Below are positions 1-10,201 of a stretch of 64,000 nt of DNA, piece after piece. The stretch comes from Diadema setosum (taxonomy: Eukaryota > Echinodermata > Echinoidea > Diadematoida > Diadematidae). The notes below the pieces were generated by a model. That model saw only the letters and a list, made by a program, of their open reading frames with translations. It did not search any database and was not told where the DNA came from. Each line of letters opens with the position of its first letter. Within the stretch, counting starts at the first letter, position 1. The stretch lies in NCBI GenBank assembly GCA_033980235.1, contig CM067075.1, forward strand, positions 17,744,844 through 17,808,843, written 5' to 3'. Made by a program: the position numbers and the translations under genes.

Positions 1-185
1 ATATCGGGATCAGAGTCACCATTTTTACTCGTCTTTAATTTCGCTACTAAAAAGCACCTGACTCGCAAAAATCGTGAAAATAAAATTCTCGTGAAATATT
101 CAGCGTATACAGTATTTGAAGTCCTCATGTAGAATCAGGGTGTGACACTTTTTGTTGGTGTTGTGATGCATGATCACATATTTAA

Positions 186-968
186 CCCTAAAAGGGCCGG
201 GGGGGGGGGGGGGGAATCCGCCCCCCCCCCCCTCGACGTTTCGCGCTATAATTTTGTTACGCGAGAAGGCCTCATCGCGAGGCTTCTTGACTTTGTTTGT
301 TCAAGTCTCGCGCAACTTTTGAGACCAAATTTGCGACGTCCGCGCGTACTTTTGCGAAGCCACGCCCATTTTTGTAACGGAATGTCGCCCCAAAACGGGC
401 ACAATTTTGTGATTTTGTGTACATTTCCTATGGAAAACAGTGCTCTGTCGTGAAAATCATAAAAACCTGATTATTTTTACAATTAATCACTTTCATTGAT
501 TAGTTTTGTGCTAATTATGGTAGAAAAGTGGTCAGTGACAATTTCCAATGAAAAAACAAAGAAAAAACAAAAGTTGAAAAACAAAGAAATACATAAGAAA
601 TTCTGAAAACAATAAAATACATAAGAATTGAAATGAACTTTGGAAGTTTTTGTGATGTACAATCGTTGAATATGCTGCAACAGATTTACAGACCAAAAAT
701 TAGACTCTAAATGCTTTTAATTAGGCTAAAATATGATCTTGAGCTTAATTTGCATAATTAATTAATTAAAATTAGAAATTGATTGTTTCAAAAAATCTTA
801 TGACACAGTCTTGTAGATTATGACGCAGGTCTCACGCATGCAAAATTTCATCGCGATCGCGCCACTGATGGCTGATATCTCGGGGGGGGGGGGGGGGGGG
901 GGAGGGGGGGGGGCGGAATCCATCCCCCCCGGCCTGAGCATAGCCAAAAAAGCCCGGCCCCTTTAGGG
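186..968. mobile_element. piggyBac-like MITE, copy 1
   Basis: Both ends are flanked by TTAA (182-185 and 969-972). The termini are inverted: CCCTAAAAGGGCC at the left and its near reverse complement ending CCTTTAGGG at the right. A TTAA target duplication with CCC termini is the piggyBac signature. Just inside each end lie long G and C runs (about 199-233 and 882-930). There is no transposase, so the element is non-autonomous. Its interior is related to copies at about 31637-32249 and 40997-41753, both in the opposite orientation. Confidence 0.75.
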
Positions 969-972
969 TTAA

Positions 973-1334
973 AAGAAAATGTGATTGGAATTCAGCATTT
1001 TATAATTCTTCTACAACATGAAAGAGCACTTGACTTGTGTCATTCAGAAAGCGGAGGAGGGGGAATTATTACCTGCAATATATGTCATTAACAATTCAAG
1101 GAAATGTGTGCTTTTCATAGAAAGTGAAAGTTATGGAATATCTACATTTTTCATTATATCCTGTAGTGACATCGGGAACTGTTGTAGTCTTCTTTTACAG
1201 CGATAGTGGCACTGAAACTTTAAGCATTCATAACTTCTGAACAGATTGTTTAATTTTCCGCAAACTTAACCGATGTGTTCTACTAATATTGCTGCATTCA
1301 CTCAATGCCATATATATATATATATTTTTTTTTA
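973..1334. other. Unremarkable intronic or upstream DNA
   Basis: Nothing recognisable apart from a short (TA)n tract at about 1311-1324. A 62-codon open frame at 1018-1206 has no familiar motif and no splice context, so I do not call it a gene. Confidence 0.5.
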
Positions 1335-1629
1335 TACAGTCAACCTCGCGTAAGTCGACATAATCGGGACTGAGCAAAACACGCCGACGTACACGAAAGT
1401 CGACTTACGCGTAAGTCGACATTTTGTCGACTTATAAATGAAAACTAATTTCCCCTGTACAGAGTAAGATTTGGATCACGATGCGGATCGCTACCCAAAT
1501 CTTACTCCTTTTGCCGCCAAAACATGCCTACTGACATCAACAACAATGATGTTTTAGTTCATGCATAAATCTCGCGCTGGTTAGTAACGACAACGCACAA
1601 TTCCCAAATCTCTAGAGAGATTTTGAGAG

Positions 1630-3216
1630 AGCGGGATTGGAAACCTGGGCCCGTTACTAGACACTATACGTTTTAAACTTGATTTGAAATATCAAACACA
1701 AATTCCCCAAATTGCATTAAACTTTACGATTTAAATTCAAGTGTCTTGCTGCGAAGATATGCGTGTGATTTCGTATGATTCTGTCGAGATAATTTTTCAG
1801 TGCCGACTGAGTTGAAATATGTGTGATTTTCCTTCCCTAAGTCGCCATATTTGTTTTGCTTAAATTTCTGTTGCCATACTCTAAAAATGAATTGTTCTTG
1901 CGCTCCGATTCGCAACATTACCGCTCTGTACGGCGCAGGCCCGTCTGAAATAAAAAGAAGAAGAAAAGATTGTTCATCCGAAAATGACATCTTTCGGACT
2001 ACTAACCTTCGTAAAAACAAACCTATTTCCATTGTCGGACTAATTTAACTTTGGACTGAAATTTAAACCTTCGGCATAGCGAACTGTAACAATAATTTGT
2101 TACCATTTTTTCATTGACATTTCGTGAAGCACCATGCGTTTCGGTAGTTTGAAACGTGTAAATGTTGCGATGTCTTTCCCCTGCTAGAGCAGACAAAGTT
2201 CGGTCACGGCGAAAGTTCCGTTACGAAATAAGAAATAATGCGAATCTTTTCAACAATAATGCCTTAAATTTTTATGTGTGTAAACGCAATTTCTAGTTTT
2301 GTACAAAAACCGCAAGTCTTTTCTGCAACGCTCTTGCATTTTAAATACAGCGTTGCTCATGATTTGATGGACTTGCATTTTATTTTTAGAGTTGCGTTTA
2401 AACGCGGTTGAGTTTAAGTGTCCTACACTTTTCTAGTTTAAATGTGTTTAAACACAGTTTCTTATAGTTTCGTACAAAAACCGCAAATCTTCTCTGCAAC
2501 GCTCTTGCATTTAAATACAGCGTTATGTGTGATTTCATGGACTTGCATTTGATTTTTAGAGTTGCGTTTAAACGCAATTGAGTTTTTAAAAAAAAGTTCC
2601 CTACAATTTTCTAGTTTCGTATGATTATCAAACGCAAGTCTTTTCAGCGTTCCGTGTGATTTAATGGACTTGCATTTGATTTTTAGAGTTGCGTTTAAAC
2701 GCAATGGAGTTTAAGTTTCCTACAATTTTCTAGTTTCGTATGATTATCAAATGCAAGTCTTTTCAGCGTTCCATGTGATTTAATGGACTTGCATTTGATT
2801 TTCAGAGTTGCGTTTCATTTTTCATTTTGCTTACGAAATAAAAAATAATGCAAATCTTTTCAATAATAACGCACTTCCGTAGATGTAAAGAGATGCTTTT
2901 AAAGGCAGTTTAGTTTCGTATGAAAATCGCAAGTCTTCTCAGCAACGCTCTTGCGTTTAAATACAGCGTTGCGTGTGATTTGATGGACTTGCATTTGATT
3001 TTTAGAGTTGCGTTTAAACGCAATTGAGTTTCAGGTTCGTACAACTATTTTCTAGTTTCATATGATTATCAAACGCATGTCTTTTCAGCAACGCACTTGC
3101 GTTTGAATGCAAAAGTTGCATGTGATTTGATACACCTGCATTTGATTTTTTTGAGTTGCATTATTTGCTGCATTTTAATAAATTTTCTAGAAAGGGCCCA
3201 GGTTTCTAATACCGCT
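1630..3216. mobile_element. Nested TIR element with GGAAACCTGGGCCC-type ends
   Basis: Inside the pogo-like element, GAAACCTGGGCCC at 1640-1653 is matched by its reverse complement at 3194-3206. Similarity extends outward for about 10 more bases (GCGGGATTG against GCGGTATTA). This marks a second inverted-repeat element carrying the internal minisatellite. Target duplications are not clear to me, so the superfamily is undetermined. Confidence 0.5.
2293..3170. repeat. Degenerate minisatellite, about six units of 105-175 bp
   Basis: Units begin near a TTCTAGTTT motif at about 2293, 2434, 2610, 2727, 2910 and 3049. Each contains CGCAAGTCTT, GGACTTGCATTTGATTTT and AGAGTTGCGTTTAAACGCA. Units differ by substitutions and deletions, so the array is old. 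It lies wholly within the nested TIR element, so it moved as cargo or expanded after insertion. Confidence 0.8.
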
Positions 3217-3976
3217 TCGGAATAATCAACGTTAGAATATTCGGATTAACAAAAACACCTATTTCATGTTCAGGTAATGAATATCTACTGGGACATATAG
3301 GTGGACAAAATTTGTGCGTTTTGAGAATAATGAGAGGGAGAAAAGGGGGAAAGTGAACTGCCTTGGGTACTACATGTATTACTCCAGTGAAAATGAGTGT
3401 ATGCCCTTTTTATTCTGGCATACAAGACAATGGACGCATGGCGCCGCACACTAGCACTACTATACAAGTAGAAATGCTGCGAATCGGAGCGGGAAAACAA
3501 TTCTTTTTTCAGAGAATGGCGATAAGATTTTGAGCGAAAAATTATGTCGACTTAGACAAGGGAATTAACACGTATTTCAGCTCAGTTGGCACTGAAAAAT
3601 CAGGTCGACTTACGCGAGTTGTCGACTTATAAATGTCAACTAAGACGAGGAAATTGTCAAGGAATAACAAAGGCAAAAATCAGGACTTTTTTATCGTGTC
3701 GACTTAAGCGAGTTGTCGACTTATGCGATGTCGACTTAAGCGAGGTTTACTGTATTTCCCCTTAAGCAGGTTTTTTAAGGTGTTGAATTTTTTTTGTTTT
3801 GTTGCAATCTTTAACAGATGCAAAAGCCGCAATGTGTGCTCAAATCATGTGATGCAGTCAGACCTGTGTCAGTAGCTTCATGGTACACTGATGTGGTACA
3901 TGCATTTAATAGCAACTGAGGTCAATGAGGCAAATGCTATAAACACTTTGTTTTCCTCATGTCACTTCATCCTCAG

Positions 3977-4223
3977 GTTCACCTCCACGGGGACCTGTCC
4001 TGTTCTCGCAGCCTGACCTGAAGACCAAGCAAGTGTCCTCAGACAGTCAAACTGAGGCCAGAGCTAGAGGCAAGGGTAAAAGAATCAAGGATAAAAAGAA
4101 GGCCAGAAATGTACGAAAAGCACAACCAAAATCAGCTGTGATGATAAAGGTGCACCAAGATGAGAATGAATGCAGTGCTGACTCAGAGAATGAATTACTT
4201 GTTGTCGGCCACACCAACATCAG
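3977..4223 (+). CDS. BRCA1: BRCA1 homolog, internal exon (first visible)
   Basis: An acceptor (CCTCAG) precedes 3977 and a donor (CAG/GTATGT) follows 4223. The open frame begins S-P-P-R-G-P after a split codon, runs through a Lys/Arg-rich stretch (KGKRIKDKKKARNVRK, a likely nuclear localisation signal) and ends with an acidic patch (about DENECSADSENE). The last codon is split as AG plus G, completed exactly by the next exon at 10202, giving Arg. This exon has no recognisable domain by itself. Assignment to BRCA1 rests on phase-compatible splicing into the following exons, which are clear. The RING exons (residues 1-100 of the human protein) are not in the window and are expected to the left. 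Confidence 0.6.
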
Positions 4224-4587
4224 GTATGTCTGTTTTCATTATGAGGGCAATCTTAAGACTTGTTGCAAGTCTTTCAATTTGTGTCATTGATGATAAGACA
4301 AATGTGCAAGAAGCTGGTTATTGATCAGTGGGATTTTGCATGTGTGTGTGTGTAGATTATTCTGCCATACTCTGATAAAAGGAACTAACTTTGAGATACC
4401 AAGTTTTGTGGTAAATTTAGAAAATGTGTTTTCCATGATAGGATGGGGCCCAAATACCCCAAATGAAGAGAATGTAGCCCAGTGGACCTGCATCAAGCCT
4501 CCAATTTTAAGATTTTATCAATAGTTTGACTTGGGTGGAGTGCCATAAACAGGAAGTATGCTGCTCAGATGAGGCCCGCATGTCTTA

Positions 4588-4977
4588 TTAGCTCACCTGA
4601 GCTGGAGGCTCAATAAACTATTGTGATTGCTCACTGTCCGTTGTTCATGAACTTTTTACGTTTTCATCTTTTTTCCGGATAACCAGGCTATGACAGATTT
4701 TACTTAGCAGGTAGCATCCCAAAGGGGGATAGAATCTCAGTTTGTTCAAATGGGCACAATATGCCCCTTGGGGGTCACAAACCTTCCAAAATTAAGGAAT
4801 CTTTAAAAATCTTCTTCTCTAGAACTAGAAGTAATAGAGCTAAGTTAATACTATGAGTTAGTACATTGATGAGTGTAGTTTCAAGTTTGTTCATGGCCGA
4901 TCCAATGGTGCCCCCTGGGAACCAGGGGGGGGGGGGGTAGAAATGGGCACCATGCTACCCCTTGGGGGTTCAGGCCC

Positions 4978-5015
<38 letters not shown>

Positions 5016-5400
5016 ATGAAGGAATTTTAAAATCTTCTGTAGAACCAGAAGAGATAAGCTAAGATAGTGCTATGAGTAAGTAGATTTGTGACTGTAGTTT
5101 CTACTTTGTTCATGGCATATCCAAGGGTGGGATGGGTGGGGGGGGGGGGGGGGGGGGGGACCAACATTTTTTTCTTCTTCTTCTTCTTGAAAACACATGG
5201 TAAAATTTGCCACCAAACCCAGTGCAGGAGATTTTTTTTTTCACATAAAGAGAATTGAGCTCAATTAAATTTTTCTGATTGCAATATTTCATAGTATGGA
5301 AAAATACTTTGGATAACTTGTTAACATTTCCTAAACTCTTGGATGCAAGGAACATTTGTTCATGTTGAAGATGCCATTTTAATTCTTACAGATGATTGGC
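4588..5400. repeat. HINE-like family III repeat (GCTCACCTGAG family), copy 1
   Basis: The repeat begins TTAGCTCACCTGAGC, followed by GGCTCAATAAACTATTGTGA. The same opening occurs at 14921 and 29567. The body contains repeated phrases such as 'aacttggcaggta' and 'caaatgggcaccatg', with long C and G runs at 4926-4937, 4981-5013 and 5138-5159. The right boundary is not sharp. It lies in the intron after the first visible BRCA1 exon. Confidence 0.55.
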
Positions 5401-5688
5401 TGAAAGTTAGAAAGCATAGTTGCTTCCTTCTATCATTAGAGCTTTGTAGAAAATTTCTGGAGTTGTTTCCTTTTAACATGCCAATAATTCCAAATTGAGG
5501 GGGAATGCTAGTATGGGCTGCAACCACTTATTAGATGGAATGATGGTTTCATTGCCCCATAACGTACCATAAGTTTGCATAAAAGATATTGAAAATTATG
5601 TTTTTGTTGGAGAAATTAACAGCTTCAATGCCATCATGCATATAGTCAATTGGGATATCCATATTATGTCAATACAACGCAGCAATAC

Positions 5689-6114
5689 GGCTGCGTTCAC
5701 ATAGAAGTATACTATTCGGGTATTCGGGCTCGTTTTTCGAGGGCACGCGAATAGCTTGAATCGAACGACAGGATTTCCTCACACCGCTTCACATAGGAGG
5801 GCACTATTCGAAAGTACCGAATAGCTGCGAAAAGTATAGCAAAGTGGGAATCGAACTTGTTCGATTCTCTTGCAGCGTATACCGTCTCTCGTTTATAAAA
5901 TAATGACAATTTTGGTCTGGATTTGCCCTTTAGCAAAAATAAGCATGTAGACTGACATTCTGATGCAGTTTAGAAATTGTTAATAAGATTTGCTAGGATG
6001 TAGGAGGAAGAAATCCTCACTGCATGGGATGGTGAGTTGACGGTGCGGGTGATGGTGTATTCGGGGCCCGAATAGCGAATACCGAATACCGAATACTTCT
6101 ATGTGAACGCAGCC
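5689..6114. mobile_element. TIR MITE with GGCTGCGTTCACATAGAAGT ends
   Basis: GGCTGCGTTCACATAGAAGT at 5689 is the reverse complement of the sequence ending at 6114. The interior repeats TATTCGG and GAATACC motifs. The next MITE begins directly at its right edge, so the two abut. No coding capacity; superfamily uncertain (hAT-like by appearance). Confidence 0.7.
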
Positions 6115-6115
6115 T

Positions 6116-6454
6116 AATAAGCCAGTTCACAGTTAGCACTAGTCTGCAATGACCTCTCCAACCACAGACTTTGCAAAACATGGAATAGTCTTCAAGAAGA
6201 GCAGTTGAAAACAGCCATGCAGGAAGTGGTAATTTACATGTCAGTGCTGCATGAATGGCTTTCGTTAATGTTGCTGAAAAGAATGCACATTCACCTGTAA
6301 ATACCAATCTGCACCTGGTTCATTAATAACACAGTTTTCACGAAGCCCTAGCTAGGTTTTGAATACCTCAGTTGTAAATCCATTTCAAGAAAAGGTCTGC
6401 AAAGTTGACCTTTATCTGCACATGCTCAGATTGGAACTGTGAACTGGCTTATTT
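6116..6454. mobile_element. TIR MITE with AATAAGCCAGTTCACAGTT ends, copy 1
   Basis: The left end AATAAGCCAGTTCACAGTT is inverted at the right end (AACTGTGAACTGGCTTATT). A second copy in the opposite orientation lies at 28358-28710, with the same interior including 'gcaatgacctctccaaccacagactttgc'-like sequence. Both copies are in BRCA1 introns. Confidence 0.8.
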
Positions 6455-6471
6455 GCTGTGAATTATACTTT

Positions 6472-7480
6472 TGTTGTCCCCGCGGAACGAGTTCGAGCAG
6501 GGGACTATGAAACGGGCTCCGTACGTGTGTGTGTCCGTCCGTGTGTCCGTCCGTGTGTGATCAAAATCTTCAATTTGCTACTTCTCTGTCATTTATGAGC
6601 CAATTTTGATTCTGTTTGCTTTATGATAGCACTACATGGGAGCTTTGAAACTTCTACACAGAATTTCAGTCGTGACCTTTGACCTATATTGTACATTTTG
6701 CTACAAAATGCTACTCCTTCGCCATTTCTAACCCAATTTCGATTTCGTTTGCTTTATGTGATGGCACTAGGTGAGGGCTTCAACACTTCTACACAGAATT
6801 TTGACCTTTGACCTTGATTTTTTGACCTGTATTGTACATTTTGCTACAAAATGCTACTCCTTCGCCATTTCTAACCCGATTTCGATTCCATTTGCTTTAT
6901 GTGACGGCACTAGGTGAGGGCTTCAACACAGAATTTTGACCTTTGACCTTGATTTTTTTGACCCGTATTGTACACTTCGCTACAAAATGCTACTCCTTCG
7001 CCATTTCTAACCCGATTTCGATTCCGTTTGCTTTATGTGATGGCACTAGGTGAGGGCTTCAACACTTCTACACAAAATTTGACCTTTGACTTCTTTGACC
7101 TTTGACCTTGATTTTTTGACCTGTATTGTACACTTTGCTACAAAATGCTACTCCTTCGCCATTTCTTACCCGATTTCAATTCTGTTTGATTTATGTGATG
7201 GCACTAGGTGAGGGCTTCAAAACTTTTACACAGAATTTTGACCTTTGACCTTAATTTTTGACCTACATTTTGTTGTACATTTTGCTACAAAATGCTACTC
7301 CTTCACCATTTCTAACCCGATTTTAATTCTGTTTGCTTTATGTGATGGCACTAGGTGAGCGCTTCAAAACTTCTACACAGAATTTTGACCTTTGACTTCT
7401 TTGACCTTTGACCTTGATTTTTGACCTATATTGTACATTTTGCTACAAAATGCTACTTCCAGCGGGGACATATATTACGC
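6472..7480. mobile_element. HINE-like family I repeat with five ~150-bp tandem units
   Basis: A 5' hairpin is formed by GTCCCC...GGGGAC at about 6477-6508. A GTCCGTCC-rich stretch follows, then five to six tandem units marked by 'ctactccttc' at 6711, 6854, 6990, 7149 and 7296 (spacing 136-159). The right end is GCGGGGACA, inverted relative to the left TGTCCCCGC, then a hairpin ATTACGC-ACC-GCGTAAT and a short tail. Units carry TGACCTTTGACCT. Sub-terminal inverted repeats, a tandem-repeat core and a 3' hairpin match the Helentron-associated (HINE/DINE-1) plan. The class assignment is inference. Confidence 0.55.
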
Positions 7481-7824
7481 ACCGCGTAATTTCTACTTAT
7501 CCTTGTTTTTTCTCTATGATTTTGATATCAAAACAAGGACATTTTGTGAAGATTTACATGTATGATGTGCATGTTTCTGTGAGGGGACTTTTGAAGCCAT
7601 GACATCATTAGCTCACCGTATTTGCAGTTACAGTTACAACTGATAATACTGTTTTGTGAATTCCCACGACCTGCTTGTTTCATGTCTGATTTTTGAATAA
7701 ATTTCTGTGATTCTGTTTGTTTTATTTTATTCGTTGATAATAGACAGAGCAAATTTGAGCATGGAGTGGAATTGCATGTTTAGATGAAATAGCCATTTGT
7801 CAGTGAGATGACGTTTTTTTTTTT
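7481..7824. other. Intronic DNA without recognised features
   Basis: AT-rich intron sequence of the BRCA1 homolog between two HINE-like repeats. I see no exon, RNA gene or element terminus in it. Confidence 0.5.
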
Positions 7825-7827
7825 TTT

Positions 7828-10118
7828 ATGCCTCCGCCACGAAGTGGTGCCGGAGGGCATTATGTTTTCGGGGTTGTCCGTCCGTCCGTCCGTCCGTCCT
7901 TCCGTCCGTCCGTCCGTCGTCTGTCCCGTCCGTCCGTCCGTCCGTCCTTCCGTCCGTCCGTAATGAATTTTGTGGACAAGGTAACTATCAAAAACCTGTT
8001 GAGGTATCCTAATGAAACTTGGCATGTATGTGTATTAGGGGGTGAAGTTGTGCCTATCAACTTTTGGGTGCACATGCTCAAGGTCAAAGGTCAAAAGGTC
8101 AAGGTCAAATACATAAAATTTCCACTATTTCCACCATATCTATTGAATGCCTGAAGATATTTTCTTGAAACCTAGTGTATACATGTATTACCCAATTAAG
8201 ATTCTCTGGTGAAAGTTTGGGTCATGAGGTCAAAGGTCAAAGGTCAAAAGGTCAGGGTCAAATACATAAAATTTCACTATTTCCACCATATCTATGGAAT
8301 GCCTGAAGATATTTTCTTGAAACTTAGTGTATACATGTATTACCCAATGAAGATTCTCTGGTGAAGGTTTGGGTCATGAGGTCAAAGGTCAAAGGTCAAA
8401 AGGTCAGGGTCAAATACATAAAATATCACTATTTCCCCCATATCTATTGAATGCCTCAAGATATTTTCTTGAAACTTAGTGTATACATGTATTACCCAAT
8501 GAAGATTCTCTGGTGAAAGTTTAGGTCATGAGGTCAAAGGTCAAAGGTCAAAAGGTCAAGTAAAAATATTAAAACTTCTTTTTTTTCTCTGTACCTTGGA
8601 AAATTGTTCAAGGTATCTTCATGGAACATATATACATGTACTGACTGGAATTGATTGTATCTAGAGAATGTGTGGTTCATGGGGTCAAAGGTCAGGGGCC
8701 AAAGGTCAAGTGCAACACTTCAAAATTTTACTATTTCCCTCATATTTATGCAATGCCAGCAGGGTTATATTTTTTTTTTTTTTGCACTTGGTGTATGCAT
8801 GTGTAACCTAATAGAAATTCTATGGAAAGTTTTTTTTTTTTCTTCTTTTTTTTGCCTCAAAGGTCAAAAGGTCAAAGATCAAGTGAAAGTGCTGAACTAA
8901 CTTTTTCCTCCATATCTCGGAAGTGGCTCAAGTTATCTTGAAACTTAGTACATATTATGCATGTTTTACCTGAAAGTGATTATCTTATGGGCAATTCCGC
9001 AGTTAGGTGGACATGACATGGATAAAAGAAATGTGCCTCTTTATCTTACCCTTTAATCTAGGTATCAACTAATGCCATGGATGTTCACCAATCATTAGGG
9101 TCTTTCAAATTCAGTAGATTTTATTTTTCGTATTCATTGATTTTTTGAGATCTAAAACCATCATTTAAAATGTACATGTGGGACTGGGGACGCTGAAATT
9201 CACTTAAATACAAATTACAGAGGGTTCCTTTGAAATTTTTTCCTCAAAGTTTTGCTAAAGGGTAAAAGATGAATACATTTAAATACTCCAGAAGTCATGT
9301 GACATTTTGTCAATTACAAAAGGGTGAAATGACCTGCGGAATTACTCTGGACAAATGTAACGTTACTAACTGTAACGTTACTAACCATGCTTTTGGGGGT
9401 CTAGCTAAAAAATTATTGGTCGAACTGCTAAAAAAATTTGCATGAACATTTGTCATGATGCAATAATTGAAATTAATGCAACACTTTGTTTGAAGTAACT
9501 TGAATTTTTGCACACTTTTTGTTACAAGACATTGATTTTTTTGTCATGTCCTTTTTTCGTAACGTTACTAACCAGCCCTTTAAGTTGCTATAGCAATTCC
9601 AATATTTCTTGGATTGTGTTCATTCTTTTCTGCATCATAAACCTGGGAAGGATGAACATGTTTTTGACATAATTTTGACTTGAAGTGAATAAATGGTAAT
9701 TTAGTGGTAAAAACAAATATCTAAATTTGTTCAAATGTAACGTTACTAACCGCGGAATTGCCCTTATGAATTTTAGGGAGATGAAAATGGTAACAATTTG
9801 CTATTCAATTCAGAAATTCACACCAATTCTCCACACCTGTACCTTGAAAATTACTCAATGCCTAAATGTATTCAGTTATGGGTCAAAGTCAAGTTAAAGT
9901 CCTTAAATCCCTAGATACATGCTCTCCTATTCATCCAATTAAATCTAGGTCAAGGAAGGTGAACATTCAACACATTTATGAGAAATTTATTATTTCAATA
10001 TTTTGCCAATTTTGTGAAAATGTAGTCACACATTGTCCACATGTACTATCTAGACCTATTGGGGAAAATCATGTATTATGGCGGAGGCATACCAGTCGCC
10101 AAAGCGACATTTCTAGTT
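7828..10118. mobile_element. HINE-like family II repeat, copy 1 (interrupted)
   Basis: It begins with the hairpin ATGCCTCCG...CGGAGGGCAT, then 'tatgttttcgggg' and (GTCC)n runs at 7877-7960. Tandem units of about 153 bp follow, marked by 'gtgtatacatgtattaccc' at about 8175, 8328 and 8480. The right end has GCGGAGGCAT (inverse of the left), then a hairpin GTCGC-CAAA-GCGAC and ATTTCTAGT. A stem-loop a few bases before a CTAG end is Helitron/Helentron-like. A 775-bp MITE interrupts it at 8989-9763. The repeat ends 84 bases before the large BRCA1 exon. Copies: 26668-27789 (complete), 60300-61104 (cut by an LTR), and decayed ones at 24577 and 34860. Confidence 0.6.
8989..9763. mobile_element. TIR MITE with GGGCAATTCCGC ends, TTAT duplication
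   Basis: Ends are GGGCAATTCCGC (8989) and GCGGAATTGCCC (to 9763), flanked by TTAT at 8985-8988 and 9764-9767. The related family II copy at 26668-27789 has a single uninterrupted TTAT at the matching place (about 27437), which is an unoccupied site. The interior contains several 'aacgttactaac' motifs. No coding capacity. Confidence 0.85.
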
Positions 10119-10201
10119 TTGACATGTGCCTAGTGATGCTCATTTGGCAAGGTTTCAAGTGGGAATTTTCTCATGTCTCTTGTTCATCTGTCATTTTGCA
10201 G

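Larger units (their letters stand above)
1337..3752. mobile_element. pogo/Tigger-like TIR element, 2.4 kb, non-autonomous
   Basis: The element is bounded by TA dinucleotides (1335-1336 and 3753-3754). Inverted termini read CAGTCAACCTCGCGTAAGTC at the left and the complement of CAGTAAACCTCGCTTAAGTC at the right. Several further GTCGACTTA-type sub-terminal repeats occur on both sides (1390-1432 and 3545-3735). TA duplication with CAGT...ACTG ends is typical of pogo/Tigger members of the Tc1/mariner group. No transposase is visible. The interior holds a second, nested inverted-repeat element (about 1630-3216) and a minisatellite. Confidence 0.75.

Noticed and set aside
1018..1206. Possible upstream BRCA1 exon
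   Set aside because: No similarity to BRCA1, no convincing splice sites and no phase agreement that can be tested.
7877..7960. CRISPR-like or telomere-like array in the GTCC runs
   Set aside because: A simple tetranucleotide repeat without unique spacers in an animal genome, present at the same place in each family II copy.
7828..8154. Open frames with repeated RPSVRPS or DGRTDGR peptides
   Set aside because: They are translations of the (GTCC)n block of a HINE-like repeat; the same occurs at 60284-60634.
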